NCBI RefSeq assembly: GCF_024129735.1
Contig: NZ_JAMXXK010000004.1
Location: forward strand, 34,609 to 98,608
Direction: 5' to 3'
Source of the DNA: Acinetobacter lwoffii
GTDB lineage: Bacteria; Pseudomonadota; Gammaproteobacteria; Pseudomonadales; Moraxellaceae
DNA: 64,000 nt
The position numbers were made by a program, and so were the translations under genes. Positions 46,801 through 56,582 of the stretch are shown here, one piece after another. Below the pieces are notes generated by a model, which saw only the letters and a list, made by a program, of their open reading frames with translations, ran no database searches and was not told where the DNA came from. Each line of letters opens with the position of its first letter. Positions within the stretch are counted from its first letter, which is position 1.

Positions 46801-48947
46801 GAAATCCATTATTGTCTAAAAAGTTAAAACGTACTGAAACACGTTTACTGATTATTGATGATAATCAAATTAGATATAATCAAATCTGTGAGCTTCTGAC
46901 TAATCACGATTATCAGGTGGATGCTGTTCTGCTAGATGATCTGAAATCTTTTGAAAAACAATTAAATTTCAACTGGGATCTGATTATTTTTGGGCGTGCC
47001 TACGACCTGAAATATGAACAGGCCTTAAGTCTGGTACGCCTTTCGCAGCAGCCTAATCTGCCGATGATTTTGCTTAAACCGGATGATTACCAGGCTGAAC
47101 AATATGCGCAATATATCCGTAAAGGGATCTATGACATTCTCAATTTTGACTACCTGGAACGCTTTTATGTGGGACTGGTTCGAGCATTGTCATTTAGCCG
47201 TTTGTCACAGTCTCAGCAACATTTAATGACTGAGCTGGAAACAGCACAAATTCAGGCACAATCTTTGGTAGACGACAGCAACCGTGCTGTTGCCACCATT
47301 CAGGAAGGGATTCACATTCAGGTCAATGCGGACTACCTGAAACTGTTTGGCTTGCAAAATGAAGATGAGATCATTGGTCTACCTTTACTAGATCTGCTCC
47401 AGCCTTCAGATTTGAATGATTTTAAAACCCGTTTCAAAAAGATCTCTCAGGGTCAATTTGATTTAGGTCGAGTCGAGATTCAGTCTCTGAATCCGCATGT
47501 GTCCGCATCTAACCCATTAAAACTGGAATTCTTGCCTTCAACTGCTGAAGAAGATGCAGTACAAATTAGCATTGATACTCAATCTCAAACAGTTTTTTCC
47601 GAGAAAACTCCTGGAAAACCAAGTGTTTTTCAGTCACTTAAACGTGAACTGAACAAGCAGTCTGCACCGGTGAATGCCTTAGTCACTTTCTCTTTAAGTG
47701 CATATGACCCGGAAGTTCTACAATCTGACTGGGCCACTTTTAATGGGTACTTTGATGCAGTCAAAGAATTCCTCAAGGAACAGACCCATATTCCCCTGTT
47801 TAAACTGGAATATGATGTCGTTGTCGGTCTGTTTCAGGCAGACTCTAAAGCAATTCTTGAATCCAAACTGATCAGTTTAAATGCCTTAAGCAAACCGCAA
47901 CTCATTACAGTGGGACAAAAGTCATTCCCTCTAAATTTGCGCTTGGGCTATGTCATGCTTGAACAGGGTTTGCAGGATGAAATGCACTGCAATACGCTGA
48001 TTGGACAAGCATTCTCGACATCTTTACCTCAAGCAGAAGCTGTACCTGAATTTAAACTCGATATTCCTGCATCACTGAGCAGTCAGGCCATGGTAGAAAT
48101 GCCAAGTATAGATTTCAGTGTTGCTGAAACACCAGTTGCCAGCTCAACAGTGGCAACGATCAGTCCAGCAGTCACGTCTATTCCTAGCGCTACACCTTCT
48201 ATTTTGAAAGCCTTAAGTGAATGTCTGGAACGTGGCGAGATCCATTTAAAGTATCAGCAACTCTATGATAAAGAAGATACGCGTTTATATACCTATGAAG
48301 TGACCAGTGGCTTTATTTTTGAGAATAAATGGCAGGATATTTCTAGCCTTTTAGAACTTCATGAAGATGATGAACTGTCCATTAAACTGGATCGCTGGAT
48401 TCTGGTTGAAGCCAGTAAACAGCTACACAACTTTATTACCCAGTATCCTGATGCAAGCTTAATTGTTAATTTGAACCGTGCCGTGCTATTTAAAGACCGC
48501 ACCTTCCCGGAATTTATTTCCAAGCTGATTACGATTATTCGCAGTAAAGTGAAGCATCCGCTAATCTTGCAATTCTCAGAAGAAGATATTTTACTGAATC
48601 AGCAAGATGCACAAAAATATCTACGCGTATTGCATGAACATGGCGCGCTGATTGCACTTCGTGATTTTGGTCAATCCATGTACAGTCAAAATTTACTGCG
48701 CGAACTGGAACTGGATGGTGTCAGCTTACATTCGAGCTTAACCAATATGCTCAATAAAGATACCGAGATTGAGCAGTTACAGGAAAAAATCACCAGCTAT
48801 AATGAAATCAAGCCACTCAATATCCTGATCCGTGAATTAAATGATATGACACTGTTCGCGAATGCCTGGAACGTGGATGCTCGCTTTATTCAGGGAAATT
48901 ATTTCCAGAAAAAACTTGATCATTTGATTGATGTGCAAGAGCATTAA
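46782..48947 (+). CDS. fimX: FimX-like c-di-GMP effector (REC-PAS-GGDEF-EAL, degenerate)
   Basis: A 721-residue protein with the FimX domain order. The receiver-like domain (20-140) lacks a phospho-acceptor (Gly in LIIFGRAY). A PAS-like region covers about 165-270. The GGDEF-like domain (295-400) has no GGDEF motif. The EAL-like domain (470-715) has EVT where EAL is expected (TYEVTSGF). So it should bind but neither make nor degrade c-di-GMP, like Pseudomonas FimX, which controls type IV pili. The ATG at 46782 overlaps the previous gene by 19 bp; a GTG at 46797 is an alternative start. Confidence 0.78.
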   Translation: MGSIEVRNPLLSKKLKRTETRLLIIDDNQIRYNQICELLTNHDYQVDAVLLDDLKSFEKQLNFNWDLIIFGRAYDLKYEQALSLVRLSQQPNLPMILLKPDDYQAEQYAQYIRKGIYDILNFDYLERFYVGLVRALSFSRLSQSQQHLMTELETAQIQAQSLVDDSNRAVATIQEGIHIQVNADYLKLFGLQNEDEIIGLPLLDLLQPSDLNDFKTRFKKISQGQFDLGRVEIQSLNPHVSASNPLKLEFLPSTAEEDAVQISIDTQSQTVFSEKTPGKPSVFQSLKRELNKQSAPVNALVTFSLSAYDPEVLQSDWATFNGYFDAVKEFLKEQTHIPLFKLEYDVVVGLFQADSKAILESKLISLNALSKPQLITVGQKSFPLNLRLGYVMLEQGLQDEMHCNTLIGQAFSTSLPQAEAVPEFKLDIPASLSSQAMVEMPSIDFSVAETPVASSTVATISPAVTSIPSATPSILKALSECLERGEIHLKYQQLYDKEDTRLYTYEVTSGFIFENKWQDISSLLELHEDDELSIKLDRWILVEASKQLHNFITQYPDASLIVNLNRAVLFKDRTFPEFISKLITIIRSKVKHPLILQFSEEDILLNQQDAQKYLRVLHEHGALIALRDFGQSMYSQNLLRELELDGVSLHSSLTNMLNKDTEIEQLQEKITSYNEIKPLNILIRELNDMTLFANAWNVDARFIQGNYFQKKLDHLIDVQEH

Positions 48948-49004
48948 GTGCTGCTACAAACCTGCAACTTAGAAAGTGGCATGATCATCTTCTGAATTGC
49001 AGGC

Positions 49005-49037
49005 ACAAAAAAAACGGGCTTAAAGCCCGTTTTTTCA
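49005..49037. terminator. Bidirectional terminator between fimX and rpmE
   Basis: Stem aaaacgggct / agcccgtttt with a 3-base loop and flanking A and T tracts between convergent genes. Confidence 0.9.
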
Positions 49038-49046
49038 TTTTGGGTA

Positions 49047-49271
49047 TTAACGTTTAACAGAACGTGACATACCAGCAAAACGTTGTTTGAACTTGTCGAT
49101 ACGACCGCCAGTGTCAACGTTCTTTTGCTTACCAGTGTAGAATGGGTGGCAAGCTGAACATACGTCTAGATAAAGAGTTTCTTTACCAAGAGCTGAACGA
49201 GTTTCGATTACGTTACCACATGAACAAGTAGCAACTAAAGTTTCATATTTTGGGTGAATATCGGCGCGCAT
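49047..49271 (-). CDS. rpmE: 50S ribosomal protein L31
   Basis: A 74-residue ribosomal protein of the zinc-binding (C+) L31 type. The four cysteines are in TCSCGN (16 and 18) and [12 protein letters not shown] (37 and 40). The C-terminal RFAGM and the basic end fit the family. It has a long 5' region with a structured hairpin that may be an L31-responsive leader. In E. coli, L31 regulates its own mRNA; whether that holds here is not shown. Confidence 0.95.
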   Translation of the reverse strand: MRADIHPKYETLVATCSCGNVIETRSALGKETLYLDVCSACHPFYTGKQKNVDTGGRIDKFKQRFAGMSRSVKR

Positions 49272-49388
49272 CGTCGATTACTCCATTAGATTCAAGAAGG
49301 TTTAGCTGTCATCGCTATTGATCACTCTCAAATGAGGAAGCAGGAACATCGTTCATGCAGATCAACACCACAACAGACCATTCTTTTG

Positions 49389-49433
49389 GCCCACCGAGAC
49401 GGATACCGTCAGAGCTAAGCACAACAAGTGGGC
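49389..49433 (-). promoter_or_regulatory. Structured leader of rpmE (candidate L31 autoregulatory element)
   Basis: On the minus strand the outer stem GCCCAC / GTGGGC encloses an inner perfect hairpin GACGG-TAT-CCGTC. It begins about 160 nt upstream of rpmE. There is no T tract after it, so it does not look like a terminator. L31 leaders are known in gammaproteobacteria; assignment here is by position and structure only. Confidence 0.45.
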
Positions 49434-49466
49434 ATTATTATACGTGAAACGAATTCAATATGCGAA

Positions 49467-50447
49467 TTATTCTTCAGCTTCTGATTCACTCTCTTTGGCC
49501 CACAGATTGGCAATAATCCCGCAGACCATTAACTGAATCTGATGAAAAATCATGATCGGCAGGACAATCATGCCCAGCGGCTGGCCAATAAATAAAATTT
49601 GCGCCATCGGCACTCCACTGGCCAAGGTTTTCTTGGAACCACAAAAGAATGCCGTTTTTTGGTCAGCGCGGCTAAAGCCCAGCCAGCGTGGAATATAAAG
49701 TGATAATAACATCACAATGGTGAGTAACACCGAGCAAGCCAGCAATAGCAACAACAAGGTACTCAGGCTTACTTCATTCCACAGACCAGCCACTACGGCG
49801 CTACTAAAAGCGCCATACACCACCAGTAAAATCGAACCTTGATCGAAAACCTTGACGATTTTTGGCATTTTCATCATTTGCGGATAGATCCATGGACGCA
49901 GAATCTGTCCTAAAATAAACGGCACCAAGAGCAGCAGTGTAATCTGGATAATCGATGAAGTCGGATCAAAACCATGATCAGATTGACCGAGAATAAAAAA
50001 TGCCACCAATAATGGGGTAATAAACATACCGATCAAATTGGAAAAAGAGGCGCTACATACCGCCCCGGCGACATTGCCATGAGCCACCGAAGTAAATGCG
50101 ATCGAGGACTGCACAGTGGATGGCAGGAAACACATAAACAGGAAACCCCAATATAGTTCCTGTCCGAGCATCGGTAATAAAATCGGCTTGGCCAAAAGTC
50201 CGAGAATTGGAAACAAAGCAAAAGTGAGCGCAAAAACCAAAGTATGCAATTTCCAGTGCATAATGCCTTGCAGCACAGCTTCACGAGACAGTTTGGCGCC
50301 GTGCAGGAAAAACAGGATGGCGATCGCTCCTGTCGTCACCCAGCCAAAGACTTCAGCCGCCTTCCCCGAAACTGGCAACACACTGGCCAGCAAAACCATC
50401 ACAAACAACAGTATCGTAAACCGATCCAATGCCAAGAACTTAAGCAT
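49467..50447 (-). CDS. Bile acid:sodium symporter (SBF)-family transporter
   Basis: A 326-residue inner-membrane protein with about ten hydrophobic segments, of the SLC10A7/YfeH-like branch. Family features include GAIAILFFLHGAKLSREAV near residue 37, the FLPSTVQSSIAFTSVAHGN segment near 108, and FCGSKKTLASGVPMA near 268. Substrates of this branch are uncertain; the name bile acid transporter is a family label only. It lies upstream of rpmE in the same direction, with 195 bp between them. Confidence 0.85.
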   Translation of the reverse strand: MLKFLALDRFTILLFVMVLLASVLPVSGKAAEVFGWVTTGAIAILFFLHGAKLSREAVLQGIMHWKLHTLVFALTFALFPILGLLAKPILLPMLGQELYWGFLFMCFLPSTVQSSIAFTSVAHGNVAGAVCSASFSNLIGMFITPLLVAFFILGQSDHGFDPTSSIIQITLLLLVPFILGQILRPWIYPQMMKMPKIVKVFDQGSILLVVYGAFSSAVVAGLWNEVSLSTLLLLLLACSVLLTIVMLLSLYIPRWLGFSRADQKTAFFCGSKKTLASGVPMAQILFIGQPLGMIVLPIMIFHQIQLMVCGIIANLWAKESESEAEE

Positions 50448-50481
50448 ATCCCTATAATCCCTCAGATTTTATTGTTTGATA

Positions 50482-50516
50482 TAAAAATGCCCGACTATCT
50501 TAACAGATGCCGGGCC
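50482..50516 (-). terminator. Terminator of the ampG-gloA transcript
   Basis: On the minus strand GCCCGGCATCT and AGATAGTCGGGC form a stem with one bulge and a 4-base loop, followed by ATTTTTAT. It lies about 75 bp after the gloA stop. Confidence 0.7.
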
Positions 50517-50591
50517 CATGCTATGCACTCAGATTGATGTAATATTTTCATCTATACATGAATGCATTTCATATATCTCGCTACATCACAC

Positions 50592-50993
50592 TTAGTTATT
50601 ACGTGCATTGTTGTCTTGCTGGATCAGCTCGATCTTGTAGCCATCTGGATCTTCTACAAATGCAATTACAGTCACGCCACCTTTCATCGGACCGGCTTCA
50701 CGCACCACATTACCGCCACGCGCTTTAATCTCTTCACACGCCTTGTAAGCATCATCAACTGCAATCGCGATATGACCATAAGCATTGCCCAGTTCATAGC
50801 TGTCTGTATCCCAGTTATGCGTCAGTTCCAGTACGGTGTGATTCTCTTCATCGCCATAACCGACAAAAGCCAAAGTAAAACGGCCTTCTTCGTAATCACG
50901 CTTACGAAGCAAAGTCATGCCAAGTACTTCAGTATAGAACTTAAGAGATTGTTCTAAATTGCCTACACGTAACATGGTATGCAGCATGCGCAT
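50592..50993 (-). CDS. gloA: Lactoylglutathione lyase (glyoxalase I)
   Basis: Turns the methylglyoxal-glutathione hemithioacetal into S-lactoylglutathione. The 133-residue vicinal-oxygen-chelate protein starts [12 protein letters not shown] with the first metal His, and shows [17 protein letters not shown] (second His) and [14 protein letters not shown] (last Glu). The ATG at 50993 with AAGGA upstream aligns with known GloA starts; longer in-frame starts lie inside the upstream gene. It begins 1 bp after the AmpG-like gene stop, so the two are co-transcribed. Confidence 0.94.
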   Translation of the reverse strand: MRMLHTMLRVGNLEQSLKFYTEVLGMTLLRKRDYEEGRFTLAFVGYGDEENHTVLELTHNWDTDSYELGNAYGHIAIAVDDAYKACEEIKARGGNVVREAGPMKGGVTVIAFVEDPDGYKIELIQQDNNARNN

Positions 50994-50994
50994 A

Positions 50995-53163
50995 TTAATC
51001 ATCCTTCTGTACAGATTGTTGTTGGTGTTCACCGAGCAGTTTTGCGACCCAAACCACCAGAATCAGGATCGGAATCCCAATTAAAGTGGTCATCAGGAAG
51101 AAATTCGGATAACCGATATTGGTCACTATAGTACCCGAATATCCACCTAAAATCTTAGGCGTCAGGGTCATGAGTGAGCTAAAAATCGCATATTGAACAG
51201 CGGTAAATGACACACTGGTCAAACTCGACAAGAATGCAATAAACGCAGCACCAGCCAGCCCAGCAGCCAGATTATCGACAATAATGGCAAAATAAAGCCA
51301 CTTATCGCTATAAGGTTTAATCACTTTACCACTGACTTCGACCGTATCTGAACTGCTGCTATCCACCACTATCAAGGGCTGAATATCGACATCCAGATTC
51401 TGGGTATTGCTCAGCTGATCATTGATCTGATAAACATGGGTTGTTTGCTGAAGTGCCTGACCATCTTGCATCAAGACGGCACTGATAATATGTGCAGGTG
51501 ACTGAATCAGTTGTTGTGCAGGAATCGCGGCAGTAAATACGCCTTCACTTTCGAGTTTTGCCTCAATATTCTGATCATTGATTTGCAAAACAATTTTTTG
51601 ATTCTCTTGCAGTGCTTCACCGACATACTGGCCGCGCACCACAATGGTCTTGTCCTGATCAGCTGCGGTGAGAGTATTGTCACTGGTGATCGGCAGGATC
51701 TGTAACTGGGTGCTGCCCTGTTCTGCGGTCAAATATGGCATATTCACCTGCACAGGCGCTTGATTGGTATTATCTGTATTAAGATAAGCGGCTGAAACTT
51801 GCAGCTGTTTGCTCTGTGCCAGCACAGCGCTTGGTATATCCAGCTTCCAGTAACCAACTTCATCGGTCTCTGCCTGATAAACCTGATTACCGGCTTTAAC
51901 TTCGACAGCTGCCAGTTTTTCACCAGACTTGACCAGTCCGATAAAAATCAGGTTGGTCGAACAGGCCAGCACAGCACCGACAAACATCAGTTTCATGATG
52001 TTCATCTTCTGGGCCAAGAGCCCACCAAGGAATCCACCGACTAAAGAGAAAATCACCCCATAGACTTTAACCGCCTCGGCAATCTGTTCTTTACTGAAAT
52101 TCAGGTCCTGATAGAACACATTGGAAATGACGCCGGCAATAATATCGGAGACCCGATAAAAACCGATCAGTAATAACAGCACCAATGCCAGTTTCAAGCC
52201 ATAACGCTTAAAGAAATCTGCAACGGGATTGACCCAGGTTTCATAGGCCATCTGCTTGTTAACCGCACCCATTTTTACCAAGCTTGCACCAATCGCAAAT
52301 GCGACAGCACCTGAGCCAATAAAGCGCAAAGCTTCAAAACAAAACAAGGCAAAGGTATCTTGAATAGCGAATTGTTCAGTGATGCTGGCCACCAGATTGC
52401 CCGAATAGATATAGCTCAAGACAAAACTGATCACCGCCACAAAAAACACCGCAACTAAACGGAAATAATCACTGCGCACATAGTGTTTGCGTACACGGTC
52501 AACCTGCGGCTCCCGAATGGACAGTGTGGTGATAATACCGACCAGCATGACGGCAGCCATGGCCAGATAAGTCCATTTCCAGGCATCGTAGATATAGTTG
52601 CCTTTGGCTGTTCCTAAATAGGCCGCCAGAAACAAGGCACCAGCACCGGCCACAATCATCCCGATCCGGTAACCGGCATTATAGGTGGAGGCCAATACAG
52701 TCTGCATCTGGGTTTCCGCCAGCTCAATCCGGTAGGCATCAATCACAATATCCTGCGTTGCTGCGGAGAAACCAAGCAGGACTGCACCGAGCGCCATTTG
52801 CTGTAAATGTGTTGCACCCAACGCCGGATCAGAAAAGGCCATAATGGAAATGGCACAGACAATCAGAATCTGCGCAATCAGCAACCATGCACGACGACGT
52901 CCCAGAGCCTTGGTCAAAAATGGGACTGGCAGTTCATCAATGAGCGGTGCCCAGACGAATTTAAACGAATAGCCCAATGCGGCCCAGCTAAAAAAAGTGA
53001 CTGCACTTTTGCTGATTCCGGCCTCACCTAACCATAAAGACAGACTGGAAAAAATCAGAAGAATCGGCACACCAGCCGAAAATCCCAAGAACAGCATGAT
53101 CAATGCACGTCGATCTAAAAATGCTGTAAATGCGGATTTCCAACCCGTCGTTTGTGTTGTCAT
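50995..53163 (-). CDS. ampG: AmpG-family MFS permease with inserted Ig-like region
   Basis: Inner-membrane permease related to AmpG, which imports anhydromuropeptides for cell-wall recycling. The N-terminal half is typical: [42 protein letters not shown] and [11 protein letters not shown]. At 722 residues it is longer than common AmpG proteins because residues about 412-620 form a hydrophilic beta-rich insertion with two Ig-like repeats (for example [13 protein letters not shown] and [13 protein letters not shown]). Membrane segments then resume to the end. Co-transcribed with gloA. Confidence 0.85.
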   Translation of the reverse strand: MTTQTTGWKSAFTAFLDRRALIMLFLGFSAGVPILLIFSSLSLWLGEAGISKSAVTFFSWAALGYSFKFVWAPLIDELPVPFLTKALGRRRAWLLIAQILIVCAISIMAFSDPALGATHLQQMALGAVLLGFSAATQDIVIDAYRIELAETQMQTVLASTYNAGYRIGMIVAGAGALFLAAYLGTAKGNYIYDAWKWTYLAMAAVMLVGIITTLSIREPQVDRVRKHYVRSDYFRLVAVFFVAVISFVLSYIYSGNLVASITEQFAIQDTFALFCFEALRFIGSGAVAFAIGASLVKMGAVNKQMAYETWVNPVADFFKRYGLKLALVLLLLIGFYRVSDIIAGVISNVFYQDLNFSKEQIAEAVKVYGVIFSLVGGFLGGLLAQKMNIMKLMFVGAVLACSTNLIFIGLVKSGEKLAAVEVKAGNQVYQAETDEVGYWKLDIPSAVLAQSKQLQVSAAYLNTDNTNQAPVQVNMPYLTAEQGSTQLQILPITSDNTLTAADQDKTIVVRGQYVGEALQENQKIVLQINDQNIEAKLESEGVFTAAIPAQQLIQSPAHIISAVLMQDGQALQQTTHVYQINDQLSNTQNLDVDIQPLIVVDSSSSDTVEVSGKVIKPYSDKWLYFAIIVDNLAAGLAGAAFIAFLSSLTSVSFTAVQYAIFSSLMTLTPKILGGYSGTIVTNIGYPNFFLMTTLIGIPILILVVWVAKLLGEHQQQSVQKDD

Positions 53164-53362
53164 TGCTTTATTATTTTCCGCAGAAAAACCAATTGCTGCT
53201 ATTCAATCCTGTAATAGCGTATCTTTCAACAAGATTTATATATTTATCACATTTCCGGTTTTTTTATTTTCGGGCAAAAGCGACATGTTGGCTTGAATTT
53301 TTCAAGTAAATCTGTATACCTTAACTCTTATCAACGTAATATTTCGTTTTGGATTTTCAACA

Positions 53363-55990
53363 GTGACCCAGAGACTCGATCAAATTAATTCTTCTATTGC
53401 AAGCAATACCAGCACAACTCCACAAAAAATCCGCTCAGATTTACTTATCTCTGCATTTGAACAAAGCGAAATTAAAAATACTCTGGACCATACCCGGTTA
53501 ACATCCACCCAGCTGACGCACATTCCAAACCTAGAAAAAATTCCTGCGTCAACCAAACGGATCAAGCCCCTGAATAACTTTTTGGGCCAAGATCGTGCAC
53601 GCGCCTCAGTTGAGGCCGGGATTGCCCTGCCTTATTCCGGCTATAACATTTTTGCTGTCGGTACCGCAGGACTCGGAAAACGCACCATGGTGAAGCGTTT
53701 ACTACAGCAACATGCTAAAACTATGGAAACCCCGAATGACTGGGTGTACGTCAATAACTTTCAGAACCAGCGTCAGCCGATTGCACTGGAACTGCCCTCG
53801 GGTCAAGGCCCAAAATTCCAAGCCATGTTGAATCAGAGCTGGCAAACGATCCTCAAGCAGCTTGAGCGCCGTTTTACTGCAGAAACCTATCACAACCGCA
53901 TTGAAATGATTCGTCAGGAAACGGGTGATGAACAGCAACAGGCACTGATCGAACTGACCAAAGAAGGCGCAGAACTGGATCTGAAGCTGATCTCGCGACA
54001 TGATGAACACTGTTTTGTGCCTGTGCATTTGATCGATGACAAATTACAGGAAATGACTCAGGAAGATCTGAATGCACTGAGCAATCAGGATCGGGCCGAA
54101 TTGGCGACTAATATGCGCTATATGGACAAGAAACTAGAACGTCTGGGTTTGCACCTGGGTGATCTGGAAGATGATGCACGTGATCGCGTACAGATCCTGA
54201 ACCGTGATATCGCCAAACAGGTGGTTCTCCCACGTGTGGAACAGATTCTATCCAAGTTCAAACATGTGCAAGGCTTGGAACATTATCTGAAATATTATGC
54301 CGAAGACATTATCAATAATGTCGAAATTGTGCTGGAACAGGAAGAAGATGATTTCACTCCGGCACTGTTCAGTCGCGTTCCTGCACGTTATCAGGCCAAT
54401 GTGATTATCACACACAAGCCGAACAGTGGTGCACCAGTGATCTTTGAAGATTTTCCAACGCATTACAACCTTTTGGGTCATGTGGAACAACTGACTCAAA
54501 ATGGTACGATTACCACGGACTTTACTTTGATTCGTCCAGGTACCTTGCATAAAGCTAATGGCGGCTTCCTGATGCTGGAAGCGGAACAATTGCTGGAACA
54601 GCCGTATGCATGGCAAGGCTTGAAGCGCGCGCTTAAATCGGGACATTTAAAACTGTCCTCGCTTGAGCATATGATCACGCTAACCGGTAGCATTTCAATC
54701 GAACCTGCTTCGATTCCATTGAATATCAAGGTTATCTTGCTGGCTGAGCCTGAAATTTATTATGAAATTTTAGAGCTTGAACCTGAACTGGGCAGCATCT
54801 TTAAAATCCGTGCCGATTTTACCGATACATTACAACGTAATGACGATAACGAGCAGGCCTATATGCAGCTGATTGCCGACTATGTGCAATCGGATAAATT
54901 ATTACCTTTTGACCGTTCTGCTTTGGCTGCATTGCTCACAGATTCCAGCCGTCAGGCCGAGGATCAAAGTTCATTGTCATTACATGCCCTAACGTTAGGC
55001 GATCTGATCCGTGAAGCACATCATCATGCCTTCCAGGCCGGTGATAAGATGGTTTCAGAAAAACATATCAACACCGCACTGGATCACCGTAAATATCGTC
55101 TCGGCTATTTACGTGAACTGTATTGGCAAGATCTGACTCGTGGTACCCAATTGATCGAAACCCGCGGCCATCGTCTGGGCCAAATCAATGCTCTGTCTGT
55201 CATTCATTATGCTGATGTCGAATTTGGTCTGCCTTCACGTCTGACGGCTTCGGTTTATCAGGGTGGCGGTGATATTTTGGATATTGAGCGCAGTGTAGAG
55301 CTTGGTGGGTCTTTGCATGCCAAGGGCGTGTTACTGATGTCATCTTTCCTGAAAGCACATTTCGGCCGTGAACAGACCTTGCACTTCTCTGCTGCACTGG
55401 CCTTTGAACAAAGTTATGGTCAGGTCGATGGTGACAGCGCCACAGTCGCGGAACTGTCTGCCTTACTGTCTGCCATAAGCCAGTTACCGATTGATCAGTC
55501 CTGGGCCATTACCGGTTCCATGAACCAGCTGGGACAAGTACAGCCTGTAGGTGGTGTGAATGCCAAAATTGAAGGTTTCTTTGATGCTTGCAAGTTACAA
55601 GGTCTGACCGGAAAACAAGGTGTGATTATCCCGCGTCAAAATATGCAACATCTGATGCTGCGTAAAGATGTCACCATTGCTGTGGAAGAAGGTCAGTTCC
55701 ATATTCACGCGATTGATACCATTGATCAGGCGCTGGAAATCCTGATGGCGCGTCCTGTCGGTACCTTGGATAAAAAAGGTCGCTATAGCAAAAATTCAAT
55801 CTATGCCGCAGTGATGGCACAGCTGGATTATTGGCAAGCGATTGAAGATGGTGCCGAACTGGTCGAAGTGCCGAAGAAAAAGAAAAAAAAGAAGAAGAAA
55901 AAAGACAAGAAGCAAATCGTCGAGCCACAAACTGAAGTTGATGCTGATGCTTCGACAGTTGAAAAGCCGGATGCAGCGACAGAGGATTAA
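53363..55990 (+). CDS. Lon-like ATP-dependent protease (AsrA/LonB-type)
   Basis: An 875-residue AAA+ protease. The ATPase part has Walker A GTAGLGKRTMV near residue 97 and a long helical insertion (150-330). The C-terminal Lon protease domain carries the catalytic Ser in DGDSATVAELSALLS and the Lys in VGGVNAKIEGFFDA. The end is a basic tail with ten successive lysines. The start is a GTG; no better ATG is seen. It resembles Pseudomonas AsrA, which is linked to heat-shock induction; substrates here are unknown. Confidence 0.9.
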   Translation: MTQRLDQINSSIASNTSTTPQKIRSDLLISAFEQSEIKNTLDHTRLTSTQLTHIPNLEKIPASTKRIKPLNNFLGQDRARASVEAGIALPYSGYNIFAVGTAGLGKRTMVKRLLQQHAKTMETPNDWVYVNNFQNQRQPIALELPSGQGPKFQAMLNQSWQTILKQLERRFTAETYHNRIEMIRQETGDEQQQALIELTKEGAELDLKLISRHDEHCFVPVHLIDDKLQEMTQEDLNALSNQDRAELATNMRYMDKKLERLGLHLGDLEDDARDRVQILNRDIAKQVVLPRVEQILSKFKHVQGLEHYLKYYAEDIINNVEIVLEQEEDDFTPALFSRVPARYQANVIITHKPNSGAPVIFEDFPTHYNLLGHVEQLTQNGTITTDFTLIRPGTLHKANGGFLMLEAEQLLEQPYAWQGLKRALKSGHLKLSSLEHMITLTGSISIEPASIPLNIKVILLAEPEIYYEILELEPELGSIFKIRADFTDTLQRNDDNEQAYMQLIADYVQSDKLLPFDRSALAALLTDSSRQAEDQSSLSLHALTLGDLIREAHHHAFQAGDKMVSEKHINTALDHRKYRLGYLRELYWQDLTRGTQLIETRGHRLGQINALSVIHYADVEFGLPSRLTASVYQGGGDILDIERSVELGGSLHAKGVLLMSSFLKAHFGREQTLHFSAALAFEQSYGQVDGDSATVAELSALLSAISQLPIDQSWAITGSMNQLGQVQPVGGVNAKIEGFFDACKLQGLTGKQGVIIPRQNMQHLMLRKDVTIAVEEGQFHIHAIDTIDQALEILMARPVGTLDKKGRYSKNSIYAAVMAQLDYWQAIEDGAELVEVPKKKKKKKKKKDKKQIVEPQTEVDADASTVEKPDAATED

Positions 55991-56023
55991 CTCTAACCTT
56001 GACCTAAGCAAAAGTAGAGATAA

Positions 56024-56055
56024 AAAAAAGCGCTTCTCAATGAAGCGCTTTTTCA
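56024..56055. terminator. Bidirectional terminator between the Lon-like gene and grxD
   Basis: Stem aaaaagcgcttc / gaagcgcttttt with a short loop and A/T tracts on both sides, between convergent genes. Confidence 0.9.
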
Positions 56056-56080
56056 CATCTGAACTTAATTTAATACAAAA

Positions 56081-56422
56081 TTAAGCATCAGCTGCCGGGC
56101 TATACTGTTCAACTAAAGGCTTTAATTCACCTTTTTGGAACATGTCGAGCATGATATCACTACCACCGATCAACTCACCATTGATCCAAAGCTGTGGAAA
56201 TGTCGGCCAGTTGGCGATTTGTGGTAACATCGCGCGAATGTCCTGGTTTTCCAGAATGTTTACATAAGCAAACGGACGACCAATTTGACTGAGTGCTTCT
56301 ACTGCACGTGCAGAAAAACCACATTGTGGAAATTGCGGTGTGCCTTTCATGTAAAGAAGTACTGCGTGTTTTGCAATTTGGTCACGAATTAACGCTTCGG
56401 TATCGCGTGCTTGTTCAGTCAT
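56081..56422 (-). CDS. grxD: Monothiol glutaredoxin Grx4
   Basis: A 113-residue monothiol glutaredoxin that carries iron-sulfur clusters. The active site is CGFS in GTPQFPQCGFSARA, with the WPTFPQLWINGELIGGSD glutathione-binding block following. The length is standard. It is monocistronic and faces the Lon-like protease gene across a shared terminator. Confidence 0.96.
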   Translation of the reverse strand: MTEQARDTEALIRDQIAKHAVLLYMKGTPQFPQCGFSARAVEALSQIGRPFAYVNILENQDIRAMLPQIANWPTFPQLWINGELIGGSDIMLDMFQKGELKPLVEQYSPAADA

Positions 56423-56582
56423 TGATAAATCCTCAACTCATCTGTCTCGCATTATACCCAAATCCAGGCAAAACAGTATGTCTAAAGCAATAATTCCAAT
56501 TTTATTTACAATTACCCTTTAAATCTGAGTGGGTTTTTGCTTATATAAGTTTTTCTTTCCACCTAACAGTTAAGAGTTAGTC

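Noticed and set aside
49389..49433. Hairpin as a terminator of the SBF transporter gene
   Set aside because: No T tract follows on the minus strand; better explained as part of the rpmE leader.
53292..53320. Inverted repeat CTTGAA/TTCAAG upstream of the Lon-like gene as a heat-shock promoter
   Set aside because: No CCCCAT-type -10 element at the right distance; only a weak general promoter resemblance.
53702..54646. Long minus-strand open frames opposite the Lon-like protease gene
   Set aside because: They are antisense shadows of a strongly supported gene, without ribosome sites or recognisable protein motifs.
55871..55910. Lysine-codon A-rich run as a sequencing error or frameshift site
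   Set aside because: The frame remains open with a sensible acidic end, so no error is needed to explain it.
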